Both the position numbers and the translations under genes were made by a program. A DNA stretch of 64,000 bases from Streptomyces jumonjinensis (GTDB taxonomy: Bacteria > Actinomycetota > Actinomycetes > Streptomycetales > Streptomycetaceae), in contig NZ_VCLA01000192.1 of assembly GCF_009600885.1 (NCBI RefSeq), positions 57,547 to 121,546 on the forward strand, in the 5' to 3' direction. Shown piece by piece: positions 41,667-50,531 of the stretch. Each line of letters begins with the position of its first letter. Within the stretch, counting starts at the first letter, position 1. The notes beneath the pieces are model-generated. The model saw only the letters and a list, made by a program, of their open reading frames with translations, did no database searches and was not told the DNA's origin.

Positions 41667-42694
41667 GCGAGCCGATCCTCGAAGTACGCGAACTGCACAA
41701 GCACTACCCCCTCACCCGGGGCATCGTCTTCCGGAGGCAGATCGGCGCGGTCAGAGCCGTCGACGGCGTCGACCTCGCCCTCCACACCGGCGAGACGCTC
41801 GGCATCGTGGGGGAGTCGGGGTGCGGAAAGTCCACCCTCGCCAAGATGATGGTCCATCTGGAACAGCCCACCGCCGGAGTGATCCGCTACAAGGGCGAGG
41901 ACATCACCCGGCTCTCCGGCCGCGCCCTCAAACGCGTACGCCGGAACATCCAGATGGTCTTCCAGGACCCGTACACCTCGCTCAACCCCCGGATGACCGT
42001 GGGCGACATCGTCGGCGAGCCGTTCGCGATCCATCCCGACGCCGCCCCCAAGGGAGACCGGCGGCGCCGGGTGCGGGAGCTGCTCGAAGTGGTCGGCCTC
42101 GACCCCGACTACATCAACCGCTATCCGCACCAGTTCAGCGGCGGCCAGCGCCAGCGCATCGGCATCGCGCGCGGACTGGCGCTCCGGCCGGAGATCATCG
42201 TCGCCGACGAACCCGTCTCCGCCCTCGATGTCTCCGTCCAGGCCCAGGTCGTCAATCTGCTCGCCTCGCTCCAGCGCGAACTCGGCCTCAGCCTCGTCTT
42301 CATCTCCCACGATCTGTCGATCGTGCGGCATATCTCCGACCGGGTCGGCGTGATGTATCTGGGCCGGGTGGTGGAGCTGGGCCGGGACGAGGAGATCTAC
42401 GACCACCCCACCCACCCCTATACCCAGGCGCTGCTCTCGGCCGTCCCGGTGCCGGACCCCGCCGCGCGCGAGCACCGCGAACGGATTCTGCTGGGCGGCG
42501 ATGTGCCGTCGCCCGCCCACATCCCCTCCGGCTGCCGCTTCCGCACCCGTTGCTGGAAGGCCCAGGAGCGGTGTGCGCTGGAGGTGCCGCTGCTGGAGGT
42601 GCCGGCGGAGTTCCGGATCTGGGAGGGCCCTGCGAAACACCCCTCCGCCTGCCACTTCGCCGAGGAGAGGCATGTGGTCCCGCCATCCGGGTGA
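41663..42694 (+). CDS. Oligopeptide ABC transporter ATPase (DppF-like)
   Basis: A 343-residue ATPase with Walker A GESGCGKST (about residues 51-59), signature FSGGQRQRIGIARGL and Walker B IIVADEPVSALD. The C-terminal cysteine pattern is GCRFRTRCWKAQERC and a final SACHF. The N-terminal segment RGIVFRRQIGAVRAV identifies the F-type subunit. The ATG lies inside the repeat-bearing end of the preceding gene (ATGA overlap), so its translation is coupled to the HGE-tail gene. It is last in the second five-gene operon. Confidence 0.93.
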   Translation: MSEPILEVRELHKHYPLTRGIVFRRQIGAVRAVDGVDLALHTGETLGIVGESGCGKSTLAKMMVHLEQPTAGVIRYKGEDITRLSGRALKRVRRNIQMVFQDPYTSLNPRMTVGDIVGEPFAIHPDAAPKGDRRRRVRELLEVVGLDPDYINRYPHQFSGGQRQRIGIARGLALRPEIIVADEPVSALDVSVQAQVVNLLASLQRELGLSLVFISHDLSIVRHISDRVGVMYLGRVVELGRDEEIYDHPTHPYTQALLSAVPVPDPAAREHRERILLGGDVPSPAHIPSGCRFRTRCWKAQERCALEVPLLEVPAEFRIWEGPAKHPSACHFAEERHVVPPSG

Positions 42695-42831
42695 GCCCGC
42701 CCTCTGCCCGCCCTCTGTTACCTCCGGGCAATGTGTCCGTCGCGATTCCGATATACGGACGCGACAGGCTGCGGGGCGTACGGCCGTGCGGGTGCCGTAG
42801 ACCGGCCGGGGGCTCATCGACGTGACCCCGG

Positions 42832-42892
42832 CCGGTCGCCCGGCCCCCGCACACCGGTCGCCCGGCCCCCGCACACCGGTCGCCCGGCCCCC
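42832..42892. repeat. 22-bp tandem repeats after the second oligopeptide operon
   Basis: Two complete units (42832-42853 and 42854-42875, CCGGTCGCCCGGCCCCCGCA plus CA) are followed by a third that breaks off after 17 bp. This 282-bp gap otherwise holds no gene; the short hydrophobic gene downstream has its start at 42977. Confidence 0.8.
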
Positions 42893-42976
42893 GGCCCCCG
42901 GCCTCCGCACACACCGGGCGTACGCCGGAGCGCGCCCGTACTGGCGGAAGTGCCCCTTGTTCAGCCGTACGGGTGG

Positions 42977-43921
42977 ATGCACGATCGCAGCGTGACACTG
43001 ACGCGGGGCGCTCGGATCACGGTGGTCGTCCTGTCCGCCGTGCTCACGCTGATCGTGGCCGGCTGGATCGCCCGCGATCTCGCCACCCCGCTCACCCCGC
43101 TGGAACTGTGGCGGCTGTGGAGCTCCGCCGCCCCCGCGCCGATCCCCACCCCGGCCCAGACCACCGGCTTCGAACAGCTGCTGCTCCTCACCGTGTACGG
43201 CGCCCTCCTCGCCGCGGCCCTGCGCCCCGGACTGACCGCCGCCGCGCCCGCGGCCGTCGGAGCGATCACCCTCGCGCTCTGGCTCCCGGGACTCTGGGTG
43301 CTCAGCTCCTCCTGGGCGGGGCTGCGCGTCACCGACGAACTGCGCACCCAGGGCCTCTGCACAAGCCTCGCCGCGCTGGCCCTCGGCGTGGGCCTGCTGC
43401 TCACCGCCGCGACGGCCGGCCGGACCCGGCCGGCCGGGCCCGGCCGGCGGATGCCCGTCGCCGCCTCGGTGCTGCTCGGGGCCTCGGCCGGGGTGCTGGC
43501 CGGCTGGGAGATCCGCAGCGCGGTGCTGCGGCCCGCCGCCTACCCCGACCGCTTCACCGGCGGCGAACCGCTGCTGCCGCTGCTCGCCGCCCCGTCCGGC
43601 TGGCTGACCGCCGTCACCGTGCTGCTCTCGGCGGTCTCCGCACTCGCCGTGCTGCGCCCGCCGGCGCTGATCGCGGCGGTGTTCGTGCTGGGCGCGGGGG
43701 TACGGGGAGCCGACACGGCCCTCCGCACGGGGCTGCTGCCCCGGTTCGCCGAACTGCCGCCGGGGGAGCGGCTCTTGATGGGATCCTGGGCGTTCGAGGC
43801 GCTGGCGGGCGCGGCCGTCCTGCTGCTGCTGACGCTGGGCCGGGCCCCGGCCCCCGAGCCGCGTCCCGCACCGCCCGTCCCCGGCCCGCCGCCGCCCGCG
43901 TCCCGCCCGCCCGGCTGGTGA
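42977..43921 (+). CDS. Polytopic membrane protein of unknown function
   Basis: About 314 residues with seven or so hydrophobic segments (for example ITVVVLSAVLTLIVAGWIA at 15-33, AAPAAVGAITLALWLPGLWVL, SLAALALGVGLLLTAA) and a Pro-rich C-terminal tail of about 28 residues. I do not recognise a family. The layout of paired helices with short loops suggests a small integral membrane protein rather than a transporter with known motifs. ATG 42977 was chosen; GTG 42992 is possible, and neither has a strong Shine-Dalgarno. A hairpin follows 34 bp after the stop. Confidence 0.7.
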   Translation: MHDRSVTLTRGARITVVVLSAVLTLIVAGWIARDLATPLTPLELWRLWSSAAPAPIPTPAQTTGFEQLLLLTVYGALLAAALRPGLTAAAPAAVGAITLALWLPGLWVLSSSWAGLRVTDELRTQGLCTSLAALALGVGLLLTAATAGRTRPAGPGRRMPVAASVLLGASAGVLAGWEIRSAVLRPAAYPDRFTGGEPLLPLLAAPSGWLTAVTVLLSAVSALAVLRPPALIAAVFVLGAGVRGADTALRTGLLPRFAELPPGERLLMGSWAFEALAGAAVLLLLTLGRAPAPEPRPAPPVPGPPPPASRPPGW

Positions 43922-43954
43922 GCCGGGAGCGGGCGGGTCACACCGCCGGGCCCT

Positions 43955-43977
43955 CCCCCTGGGCTTCGCCCGGGGGG
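43955..43977 (+). terminator. Hairpin after the membrane-protein gene
   Basis: A 10-bp stem with one T-G pair (43955-43964 with 43968-43977) closes a TTC loop in the GGGCTTCGCCC motif, a sequence form seen repeatedly between Streptomyces genes. Nothing else is apparent up to the next gene at 44164 apart from its promoter region. Confidence 0.6.
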
Positions 43978-44163
43978 ACCCCCATCCGGGCGGACGACGC
44001 TGCTTTGAAGCCACCCCCCAGCGCTCGTGCGCCCCCGTGTGCTGCCGTGCACCGATCAATGCGTTCGTACGGATAGTTATGATCCGTAGCGCGAGGTGGG
44101 TAGGAACCATCTGGCACATGCAAGCTGCCCGTCCCGACCGAATATCTGTGGAGGTGAACCGCC

Positions 44164-44358
44164 GTGGCACTCTCCATTTCGGCGGTGCTGCTGCTGGCGA
44201 TCATCGTCTTCCTGCTGATCCGGAAGTCCGGGCTCAAGGGAGGGCATGCCGCGGTCTGCGTGTTGCTCGGCTTCTATCTCGCAAGCTCGTCCATCGCCCC
44301 GACCATCACCGATCTCACGTCGAACGTGGCGGGGATGATCGGCGACTTCAAGTTCTGA
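44164..44358 (+). CDS. Small two-helix membrane protein
   Basis: A 64-residue protein with two hydrophobic helices, residues 2-20 (ALSISAVLLLAIIVFLLIR) and about 29-46 (AAVCVLLGFYLASSSIAPTI), and a short C-terminal tail. The GTG is preceded by GGAGGTGA at ideal spacing, so it is almost certainly expressed. I recall similar short membrane proteins as conserved in Streptomyces, but no function is known to me. It is followed by a hairpin, so it is probably monocistronic. Confidence 0.82.
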   Translation: MALSISAVLLLAIIVFLLIRKSGLKGGHAAVCVLLGFYLASSSIAPTITDLTSNVAGMIGDFKF

Positions 44359-44390
44359 CCCCGCACCCCGCACCCCGACGACGACGGGTG

Positions 44391-44416
44391 CCCGGGCGTT
44401 CCGGCGGACGCCCGGG
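44391..44416 (+). terminator. Hairpin after the two-helix membrane protein
   Basis: CCCGGGCGT (44391-44399) pairs perfectly with ACGCCCGGG (44408-44416) around an 8-nt loop, 33 bp after the stop. Confidence 0.65.
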
Positions 44417-44496
44417 GACCGGGACTTCACGGCCCGTGTGATCACGGGTCGCTCGTTCCAGCGCGGCGGTGCCCCCTTGCCTCGTAGGCTGTCCCC

Positions 44497-45390
44497 ATGA
44501 AGGACGTTCCCGCCCATCGGCTCCTCCTCGTGCACGCGCACCCGGACGACGAGTCGATCAACAACGGCGCGACGATGGCTCGCTACGCCGCCGCCGGCGC
44601 CCAGGTCACCCTGGTGACCTGCACCCTCGGAGAAGAGGGCGAGGTCATCCCGCCGGATCTCGCCCATCTCGCACCGGACCGCGAGAACCGGCTGGGCCCC
44701 CATCGAGTCGGCGAACTGGCCGCGGCGATGAAGGAGCTGGGCGTCACCGACCACCGCTTCCTCGGCGGCCCCGGGCGCTTTCGCGACTCCGGGATGATGG
44801 GCGTCGCCGAGAACCGCCGGACGGGCGCCTTCTGGCAGACCCCGGTCGACGACGCCGCCGGACATCTCGTGGAAGTCATCCGTTCGGTGCGTCCTCAGGT
44901 GCTGGTGACCTATGACCCCGACGGGGGATACGGACACCCCGACCACATCCAGGCCCACCGGGTGGCCATGCGCGCCGCCGAACTGGCCGCCGAGCCCGCG
45001 TACCGCCGAGACCTCGGCGAACCGCATGCCATCGCGAAGATCTACTGGAATCGGGTGCCGCGCACGGTGGTCGAAGAGGGCTTCGGCCGGCTGCGCGCCG
45101 AACCGCCGACCGCCTTCCCCGGCGGGATCGCCTCCGTGAACGACGTCCCCGGCGTGGTGGACGACGCGCGGATCACCACGGAGATCGACGGGTCGGCCTA
45201 CGCGGAACGCAAGGCTGCGGCGATGCGCGCCCACGCCACCCAAGTCGCCGTGAACGGAACCCGCTTCGCCCTCTCCAACCATCTGGTCCAGCCGATCTTC
45301 AGCACCGAGTACTACCAGCTGGTGCACGGCGAGCCGGGTGCGCCCGAGGGCGAGCGCGAGCGCGATCTGTTCGCGGGAGTGACCGAGTGA
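44497..45390 (+). CDS. mshB: MshB: N-acetyl-glucosaminyl-inositol deacetylase of mycothiol synthesis
   Basis: A 297-residue zinc deacetylase of the PIG-L/LmbE family that removes the acetyl group from GlcNAc-Ins, the second step of mycothiol synthesis. Zinc-binding residues are visible in HAHPDDES (H15 and D18) and GYGHPDH (H147), matching the His/Asp/His pattern of M. tuberculosis MshB. The segment AFWQTPVDDAAGH is typical of MshB. ATG 44497 is fixed by length. It overlaps the following membrane-protein gene (GTGA). In M. tuberculosis the neighbour of mshB (Rv1171) is likewise a short membrane protein. Confidence 0.96.
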   Translation: MKDVPAHRLLLVHAHPDDESINNGATMARYAAAGAQVTLVTCTLGEEGEVIPPDLAHLAPDRENRLGPHRVGELAAAMKELGVTDHRFLGGPGRFRDSGMMGVAENRRTGAFWQTPVDDAAGHLVEVIRSVRPQVLVTYDPDGGYGHPDHIQAHRVAMRAAELAAEPAYRRDLGEPHAIAKIYWNRVPRTVVEEGFGRLRAEPPTAFPGGIASVNDVPGVVDDARITTEIDGSAYAERKAAAMRAHATQVAVNGTRFALSNHLVQPIFSTEYYQLVHGEPGAPEGERERDLFAGVTE

Positions 45391-45809
45391 ACGAGCGTAC
45401 GAAGGAACCGCGGGAGCCCGGAGCATGGCTGACCCGCCCCGCGAAGCCCGCCAGGATCGCCGTCTACGCGGTTCTCGTCCTCCTCGGACTGGTCGTCGGC
45501 GCGGCGGGATCGCTGATCCAGGCAGCCTGGTTCCCCGGTGGTCTGCTGCTGGCCCTGCTGGGGGCCGCCGGCCTCTTCCACGGCTCCGGGCGGCTGCTGG
45601 GCAACCAGCTCGGGGTGCTCGTGTCCGCCGCGGGCTGGCTGGTCGCGATCATGCTGCTGACCACGGGACGGCCGGAGGGCGACGGAGTCTTCTCCGCCGG
45701 CATCGGGCCGCTGGTCTTCATCCTCGGCGGCATGGCCATCGCTGTGATCTGTGCCACCATGGCGCGCGGAGTGCAACCGGGTGGCCCCGCCATCCGACTT
45801 GACGGATGA
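45387..45809 (+). CDS. DUF6113-like four-helix membrane protein
   Basis: A 140-residue membrane protein with four hydrophobic segments (IAVYAVLVLLGLVVGAAGS, WFPGGLLLALLGAAGLF, LLGNQLGVLVSAAGWLV, GIGPLVFILGGMAIAVICA). It matches the family placed next to mshB in actinobacteria (Rv1171 in M. tuberculosis). The GTG overlaps the mshB stop by 4 bp, so the two are coupled. The link with mycothiol is by synteny alone; a biochemical role is unknown. Confidence 0.85.
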   Translation: MNERTKEPREPGAWLTRPAKPARIAVYAVLVLLGLVVGAAGSLIQAAWFPGGLLLALLGAAGLFHGSGRLLGNQLGVLVSAAGWLVAIMLLTTGRPEGDGVFSAGIGPLVFILGGMAIAVICATMARGVQPGGPAIRLDG

Positions 45810-46042
45810 GGGGTCCGCGGAGCCCCCTGCCGACAGCCGGTTCCGCCCTTCCGGGGCGGGCCGCCGCGGGGGGCGTCAAGCCCTCGAACTGACCATGCCC
45901 GTACGGTCGACGGCATGATGCTTTGCACAGTCGCAGGGTGAGTGTCCGCGGCGGCCAGTATGGTGGTGCGCGCCGCCGAGCCGCCCACCGCAGTCGCTAT
46001 CCAGTAAGAGACGGGCGGCGAAGCCAACCGGGAGAACCTGCT

Positions 46043-48307
46043 TTGAGCCGTGAAACTGACAGTTCGTCCTCCGGGCCCCAGGGGCGCGGTGGAGCCGCGT
46101 ACCCCTCGGGGACACCGCCGTACGGATCGCGCCAGTACCCGTCATCGCATCCGGCGCAGGGCGCCGCTGACGGCCCGGCGGGCGGTGCCGCCGACGGGTC
46201 CCCGGAGCCGAAGGCGGACGGGGCCAAGTCCGAGCCCAAGACCGAGACCACGCTGACCACCCGGATCCGGATCAACATCCCCGGGTCGCGGCCGATCCCG
46301 CCCGTCGTGATGCGGAAGCCGATGAGCGAGTCCGAGGCTCCGGCGGCTGCGCCCGCCGAGCCGGACCCCGAGCGCACGGCCGCCATGCCGGTGATCGGCG
46401 GGCCGCAGGGCGGTGAGCCCGCGCCGGTGGAGCCGCCGACCGGGGAGAAGCCCGGGCCCGGGCAGAACGACTGGTTCGCGCCCCGGCGAGGCTCCTCCGG
46501 TACGAACGGGGCGGGTATCCCGTCTCCGGGCTCGAACGGGGTGGGTATCCCGTCTCCGGGCTCGAACGGGGCGGGTATCCCGTCCCCCGGTTCGAACGGC
46601 GCGGGCATCCCGTCCCCGGGCATGGGCCCCGATGGCGCGGGCGTCCCCGCTCCCGGCGCTCGGATGCCGGGACCGTTCGACGCGACGGCCCCCGCCGCGA
46701 GGGACCAGGGGGCCCCGCAGGCTCCCGCCGCCGGCCTCCAGAGCATGTCCGCCGGTCTTCAGAGCACCGCCGCCGGTCCGCTGGACCAGGCTCCGGCCGC
46801 TCCGGCCGCCGGAGCCTACGGCGGCGCCCAGGGCCCCCACCCGCGCAGCGCGCTGAGCGAGCTGAACGGGAACGGCGGCGCACCCGCGTCCGGCGGCGGA
46901 TTCGCCCCCGGCGGCGGGCCGCACCCGGGAGCGGTGGCCGAGCCGACCGGGGCGACCTCGGGCCCGGTCAAGGGCAGCATGCCGATCCGGCAGCGCAAGG
47001 GACCGGGCGCCCCCGCGGCGGGCGGACCCGGCGCGGCGGCTCCGGCGGCCCCCGGCTCCGGCACGCCCGGCGTGCCCGGCATCCCGGGAACCGGCCCCGG
47101 CTCCGGCCCGCGGCAGTCCGGCACGCCCCGGATGTCCGATGACACCGCCATACTGACCCCGCAGAAGCCGGCACCGGCGCCCGCCCCCGGCGGTCATGTC
47201 TCCGGGGACACGCTCACCAGCGGCATTCCCGTGGTCCCGCAGGAACAGCGTCCCCCCTTCCCGGCCCCGGGCGCTCCGGGCGGACCCGACTTCCCCGCCC
47301 GCCCCGGCGGCACGAAGGGCAAGGGCCCCGCGGCCTCCCGGCAGGCCCCCCCGGCCAAGAAGAAGGGCCGCTCCAAGCTGGTCCTCCTCGGCGTCGGCGT
47401 GGTCGCCCTGTTCGGCGTCGCCTACGGCGCGGGGCTGCTGCTCAACCACTCCGAGGTGCCCAAGCGCACCACGGTCCTCGGCGTCGACATCGGCGGCGGC
47501 ACCAAGGAGCAGGCCGTCGTCAAGCTGGAGCAGGCCCTCGGCAAGCGGGCCGCCACCCCGCTCCAGCTCACCGTCGGCGACAGCAAGGAGGAGCTCGCCC
47601 CGGACAAGGCCGGTCTGGTGCTGGACAGCCAGGCGACCGTGCGCAAGGCCGCGGGCAGCGACTACAACCCCGTCTCGGTGATCGGCTCCCTCTTCGGCGG
47701 TGAGCGGATCGTGCAGCCCGAGATCCCCGTGGACGAGGAGAAGCTGAGCGTCGCGCTCACCGATCTCGCGGGTGAGGCGGGCTCGGCGGTCGAGGGCACC
47801 ATCACCTTCGAGCCCGGCCGGGCGGTCGCCGTACCGGGGAAGGCCGGGCAGACGCTGGACGTCGAGCGCTCCATGCTCTCGGTCAAGGACGCCTTCCGCG
47901 CCCAGGTCGAGACGGGCCGGCCCAACGCGGTCCAGCTGCCCGTCGGCAAGAGCGAGCCCGCCGTCAGCAACGCCGAGATCGACCGGGCGATGAAGGAGTT
48001 CGCCGAGCCCGCGATGTCGGGGGTGATCACGATCAGCGCCGGGGGCAGGTCGATCCCGTTCGGCCCGACCAAGTCGCTGCCGCAGATCCTCTCCATGAAG
48101 GCGATCGACGGCAAGCTGGTCGAGGTCTACGACAAGAAGGCGATCGAGGAGCTGCTCGGTGGGTTCTTCGACGGAGTCCTGATCACCAAGGGCGACGGCA
48201 AGCAGCACCAGCTGAGCGCGGACGACGTCGCCCAGGCGATGGGGCCCGCGCTGCGCGGCACGACACCGGAGGAGCGTACGGCGGTCATCGAGCTGAACCC
48301 CAGCTGA
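46043..48307 (+). CDS. Membrane-anchored PG_binding_4 protein with long Pro/Gly-rich N-terminus
   Basis: About 754 residues. The N-terminal 440 residues are Pro/Gly/Ala-rich and disordered, including four exact-length 10-residue repeats (SNGAGIPSPG). A single membrane helix (about 445-465, LVLLGVGVVALFGVAYGAGL) is followed by extracytoplasmic PG_binding_4-type domains (GVDIGGGTKEQAVVKLEQAL and later GKSEPAVSNAEIDRAM). It probably sits in the membrane with its C-terminus in the wall; no VanW domain was recognised. The start is a TTG at 46043, supported by GGGAGAA at normal spacing and by the lack of any better codon downstream. A terminator follows. Confidence 0.85.
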   Translation: MSRETDSSSSGPQGRGGAAYPSGTPPYGSRQYPSSHPAQGAADGPAGGAADGSPEPKADGAKSEPKTETTLTTRIRINIPGSRPIPPVVMRKPMSESEAPAAAPAEPDPERTAAMPVIGGPQGGEPAPVEPPTGEKPGPGQNDWFAPRRGSSGTNGAGIPSPGSNGVGIPSPGSNGAGIPSPGSNGAGIPSPGMGPDGAGVPAPGARMPGPFDATAPAARDQGAPQAPAAGLQSMSAGLQSTAAGPLDQAPAAPAAGAYGGAQGPHPRSALSELNGNGGAPASGGGFAPGGGPHPGAVAEPTGATSGPVKGSMPIRQRKGPGAPAAGGPGAAAPAAPGSGTPGVPGIPGTGPGSGPRQSGTPRMSDDTAILTPQKPAPAPAPGGHVSGDTLTSGIPVVPQEQRPPFPAPGAPGGPDFPARPGGTKGKGPAASRQAPPAKKKGRSKLVLLGVGVVALFGVAYGAGLLLNHSEVPKRTTVLGVDIGGGTKEQAVVKLEQALGKRAATPLQLTVGDSKEELAPDKAGLVLDSQATVRKAAGSDYNPVSVIGSLFGGERIVQPEIPVDEEKLSVALTDLAGEAGSAVEGTITFEPGRAVAVPGKAGQTLDVERSMLSVKDAFRAQVETGRPNAVQLPVGKSEPAVSNAEIDRAMKEFAEPAMSGVITISAGGRSIPFGPTKSLPQILSMKAIDGKLVEVYDKKAIEELLGGFFDGVLITKGDGKQHQLSADDVAQAMGPALRGTTPEERTAVIELNPS
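46501..46620 (+). repeat. Four 30-bp repeats in the PG_binding_4 gene
   Basis: Four units of exactly 30 bp (starts 46501, 46531, 46561, 46591) encode NGAGIPSPGS-type decapeptides. Copies 1-3 are nearly identical and copy 4 has several synonymous changes. Codon-multiple length keeps the frame. Confidence 0.92.
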
Positions 48308-48330
48308 CCGCCCCGCCCGCCTGCCGACGA

Positions 48331-48366
48331 GCGAGCCCCCGCACCCGAGAAGGTGCGGGGGCTCGC
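48331..48366. terminator. Hairpin between PG_binding_4 gene and convergent SirB1-like gene
   Basis: A perfect 15-bp stem (48331-48345 with 48352-48366, arm GCGAGCCCCCGCACC) with a 6-nt loop, 24 bp after the stop of the PG_binding_4 gene. The 130 bp beyond it to the next stop hold GC-rich degenerate repeats only. Confidence 0.85.
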
Positions 48367-48497
48367 CGTCTTCTGGAGGTGCGGGGGCGCGGGGTCTGCT
48401 GAGGGCCGCCCGGCGGGGGTGCGAGGTCCACTCAAGGCCGCCCGGCGGCGGGGGAGGGCGCCGGGCGCTCAGAACGCCTGGTCGGCAGGGCGCACGG

Positions 48498-49337
48498 TCA
48501 GTTCAGCATCGCCCGGGCCGCCCGGGCCCGCCCCCGGACCGCCTCCGCCGTCGCCGGCTCCACCGCCGACACCGCCTCCGCGTAGGCGTCCAGCTCCGCC
48601 GCCCCCGCCAGGAAGTCGCCGCGCTGGATCAGCAGTTCGGCCCGCTCGAAGCGGAGCCGCACCGGATGGGAGGGCAGCAGCAGCGACAGCTCCACCGCCC
48701 ACAGGGCGACCGCGGACTGCTCCGGCCGGGCCGTCGCCCAGCCCTGGATGTTGTTCAGGATCCGCTGCACCACATCGAGCGTGGCGGCTGGGCGGAGCGC
48801 CGAGGGATCCAGCGGCGCCCCCGTCGCGCTCACCGCCAGCAGCTCGGCCTCGGCGCCGCTGAGCGGCCGGCCCCCGGCGAAGGGATCCGCGAGCACCCGC
48901 TCGCCGGAGCCCTCCGGGTCGCCGAAGCCGACCACGAAATGACCCGGCAGCGCCACCCCGTACACCGGGGCGCCCGCCCGCCGCGCCACCTCGGTCCAGA
49001 CGGCCGAGAGCAGGATCGGCAGCCCCCGGCGGCGGCGGAGCACCTCATGCAGCAGAGAGGACTCCAGACGCCGGTAGTCGGCGGCGGAGCCCCGGAAGCC
49101 GCAGCGGTCGCCGAGCAGACCGGCGAGCGCCGCCGCCCAGGCGGCCGGGGTCTTCGGCCCGTACGGCAGCATCCCGGCGAGACGGTCCAGCTCGACCTGG
49201 GCGGCGTCCATCCCCGCCTCGTCCAGCGAGGGGTCGGCCACCGCGCCGATCAGCAGGCAGAGCAGGGTGAGATCGGGCCGTTCCGAGCGAGCCTCCTCGG
49301 CGAACCGGCTCCGACTGTCGGCGGAATCATCGTGCAT
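48498..49337 (-). CDS. SirB1/transglutaminase-like protein with TPR-like C-terminus
   Basis: A 279-residue cytosolic protein. The core (about residues 75-180) has the SirB1-type RRRGLPILLSAVW helix, then GAPVYGVALPGHFVVGF, in which the His aligns with the transglutaminase-like triad position, and DPFAGG. The usual catalytic cysteine is not obvious in this segment. The C-terminal third (about 190-275) is helical (AVALWAVELSLLLPS, RLRFERAELLIQRGDFLAGA) like a TPR pair. The function of the family is unknown. ATG 49337 follows GAGTGG. A GNAT gene is upstream on the same strand. Confidence 0.85.
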   Translation of the reverse strand: MHDDSADSRSRFAEEARSERPDLTLLCLLIGAVADPSLDEAGMDAAQVELDRLAGMLPYGPKTPAAWAAALAGLLGDRCGFRGSAADYRRLESSLLHEVLRRRRGLPILLSAVWTEVARRAGAPVYGVALPGHFVVGFGDPEGSGERVLADPFAGGRPLSGAEAELLAVSATGAPLDPSALRPAATLDVVQRILNNIQGWATARPEQSAVALWAVELSLLLPSHPVRLRFERAELLIQRGDFLAGAAELDAYAEAVSAVEPATAEAVRGRARAARAMLN

Positions 49338-49415
49338 ATGCCACTCGTACCTGTCTGTCCGTATCTCATCCAGATCTCATCCAGATCTCGTCCAGCCCGA
49401 TCCGAACGGCAGGCC

Positions 49416-50417
49416 CTACCTGTCCGCGGCCCTGAAGTGGTGGTAGCTGTGATGGGTCGCGAAACCCATGCCCTCGTACAGCGCCCGTGCCCCTTCATTG
49501 TCCGCCTCCGCCTGGAGCCAGGCAGCCGACGCCCCCTCCTCCAGCGCCCGTCGGGCGAGTGCGGTCATCACCGCGGTGGCGAGCCCCTGCCGCCGGTACG
49601 CCGGGTCCACCTCCACCGCCATGAACCCCGCCCACCGTCCGTCGACCACACACCGTCCGATCGCCGCGGGCACGTCCCCCGACCCCGGCACCGAGACGAA
49701 CCAGACCGAGGGGCCGCTGCCGAGCACCTTCGCCACATGCGCCCCCGCCGCACCGGAGCGCTGGTAGCGCCGTAGCCACGGCTCGTCGAAGGAGCGGGCG
49801 AGGGCGACCCGGGCCACCTCGGCGTCCCGGTCGGCGAGGGGGGCGAGCGCCGCGATCCGTACGTCCGCCGAGACCTCGCGCCGCCAGCCGCGCGCCTCCA
49901 GGGCGGCGCAGAGGGTCTCCTGCGTCCTGGCCGCGCCGGTCGCCGCCTGGACGTACGCGGGCAGATCGCGCTCCCCGTACCACTGGCGGACCCGGTCCAG
50001 CGCCTCGTCGAGCGGGAGGCCCGGGTCGCCGAGGGGGAGCGCCGAGTTCGCGCGCCGGGTGAACCCGGACGCGGCCCGCAGCCGCCACTCGCCGAGCGGC
50101 TCGCTCTCGACCGGCTGCCAGGCCCGTGAGGTGACCCTGGTGAGCTCCTCGAAGTCGGTGGCCGGGCCGCGCCGGCGGGCCGGGGCCGCCGGGACGACCT
50201 TGCCCGCGACCAGCGACGACTCCGGGATCCGTACGCTCTCTCCGTCCCGTCTTGTGATCAGCAGCACACCGTTGTCCCATGATGTGAGAACGCCGATCGT
50301 GTCGGTGAACTTCGCGCCCCCGGCGCCCGAGTCCGCAAGACGCCGGATTGATACTCGTTTGCCCACGTCAAGGTGTGTAATACGGACTTCGAGCCGTCCC
50401 GCGCCAGTGAATTCCAC
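49416..50417 (-). CDS. GNAT N-acetyltransferase of the Rv0428c type
   Basis: A 333-residue protein. The N-terminal 75 residues form a small beta barrel (VGKRVSIRRL, TDTIGVLTSW, VRIPESSLVAG) typical of the Rv0428c/cg3035 family. A linker is followed by a C-terminal GNAT domain (about 185-330) with the acetyl-CoA loop AYRRQGLATAVM (about 274-285) and ADNEGARALYEGMGF. The substrate is unknown. A GTG at 50417 is the start. It is divergent from the ferredoxin gene with a 114-bp gap that must contain both promoters. Confidence 0.87.
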   Translation of the reverse strand: MEFTGAGRLEVRITHLDVGKRVSIRRLADSGAGGAKFTDTIGVLTSWDNGVLLITRRDGESVRIPESSLVAGKVVPAAPARRRGPATDFEELTRVTSRAWQPVESEPLGEWRLRAASGFTRRANSALPLGDPGLPLDEALDRVRQWYGERDLPAYVQAATGAARTQETLCAALEARGWRREVSADVRIAALAPLADRDAEVARVALARSFDEPWLRRYQRSGAAGAHVAKVLGSGPSVWFVSVPGSGDVPAAIGRCVVDGRWAGFMAVEVDPAYRRQGLATAVMTALARRALEEGASAAWLQAEADNEGARALYEGMGFATHHSYHHFRAADR

Positions 50418-50531
50418 AGCTCTGCGTGCCCCTCCTGTTCGGATCGTCCTCAGGAACGGAGATACTAGAGGCGGGCATCGACGACGCCGCGCTCCCGCGC
50501 AATGCCAGCCCTACCGAGGAGGAACGACAGC

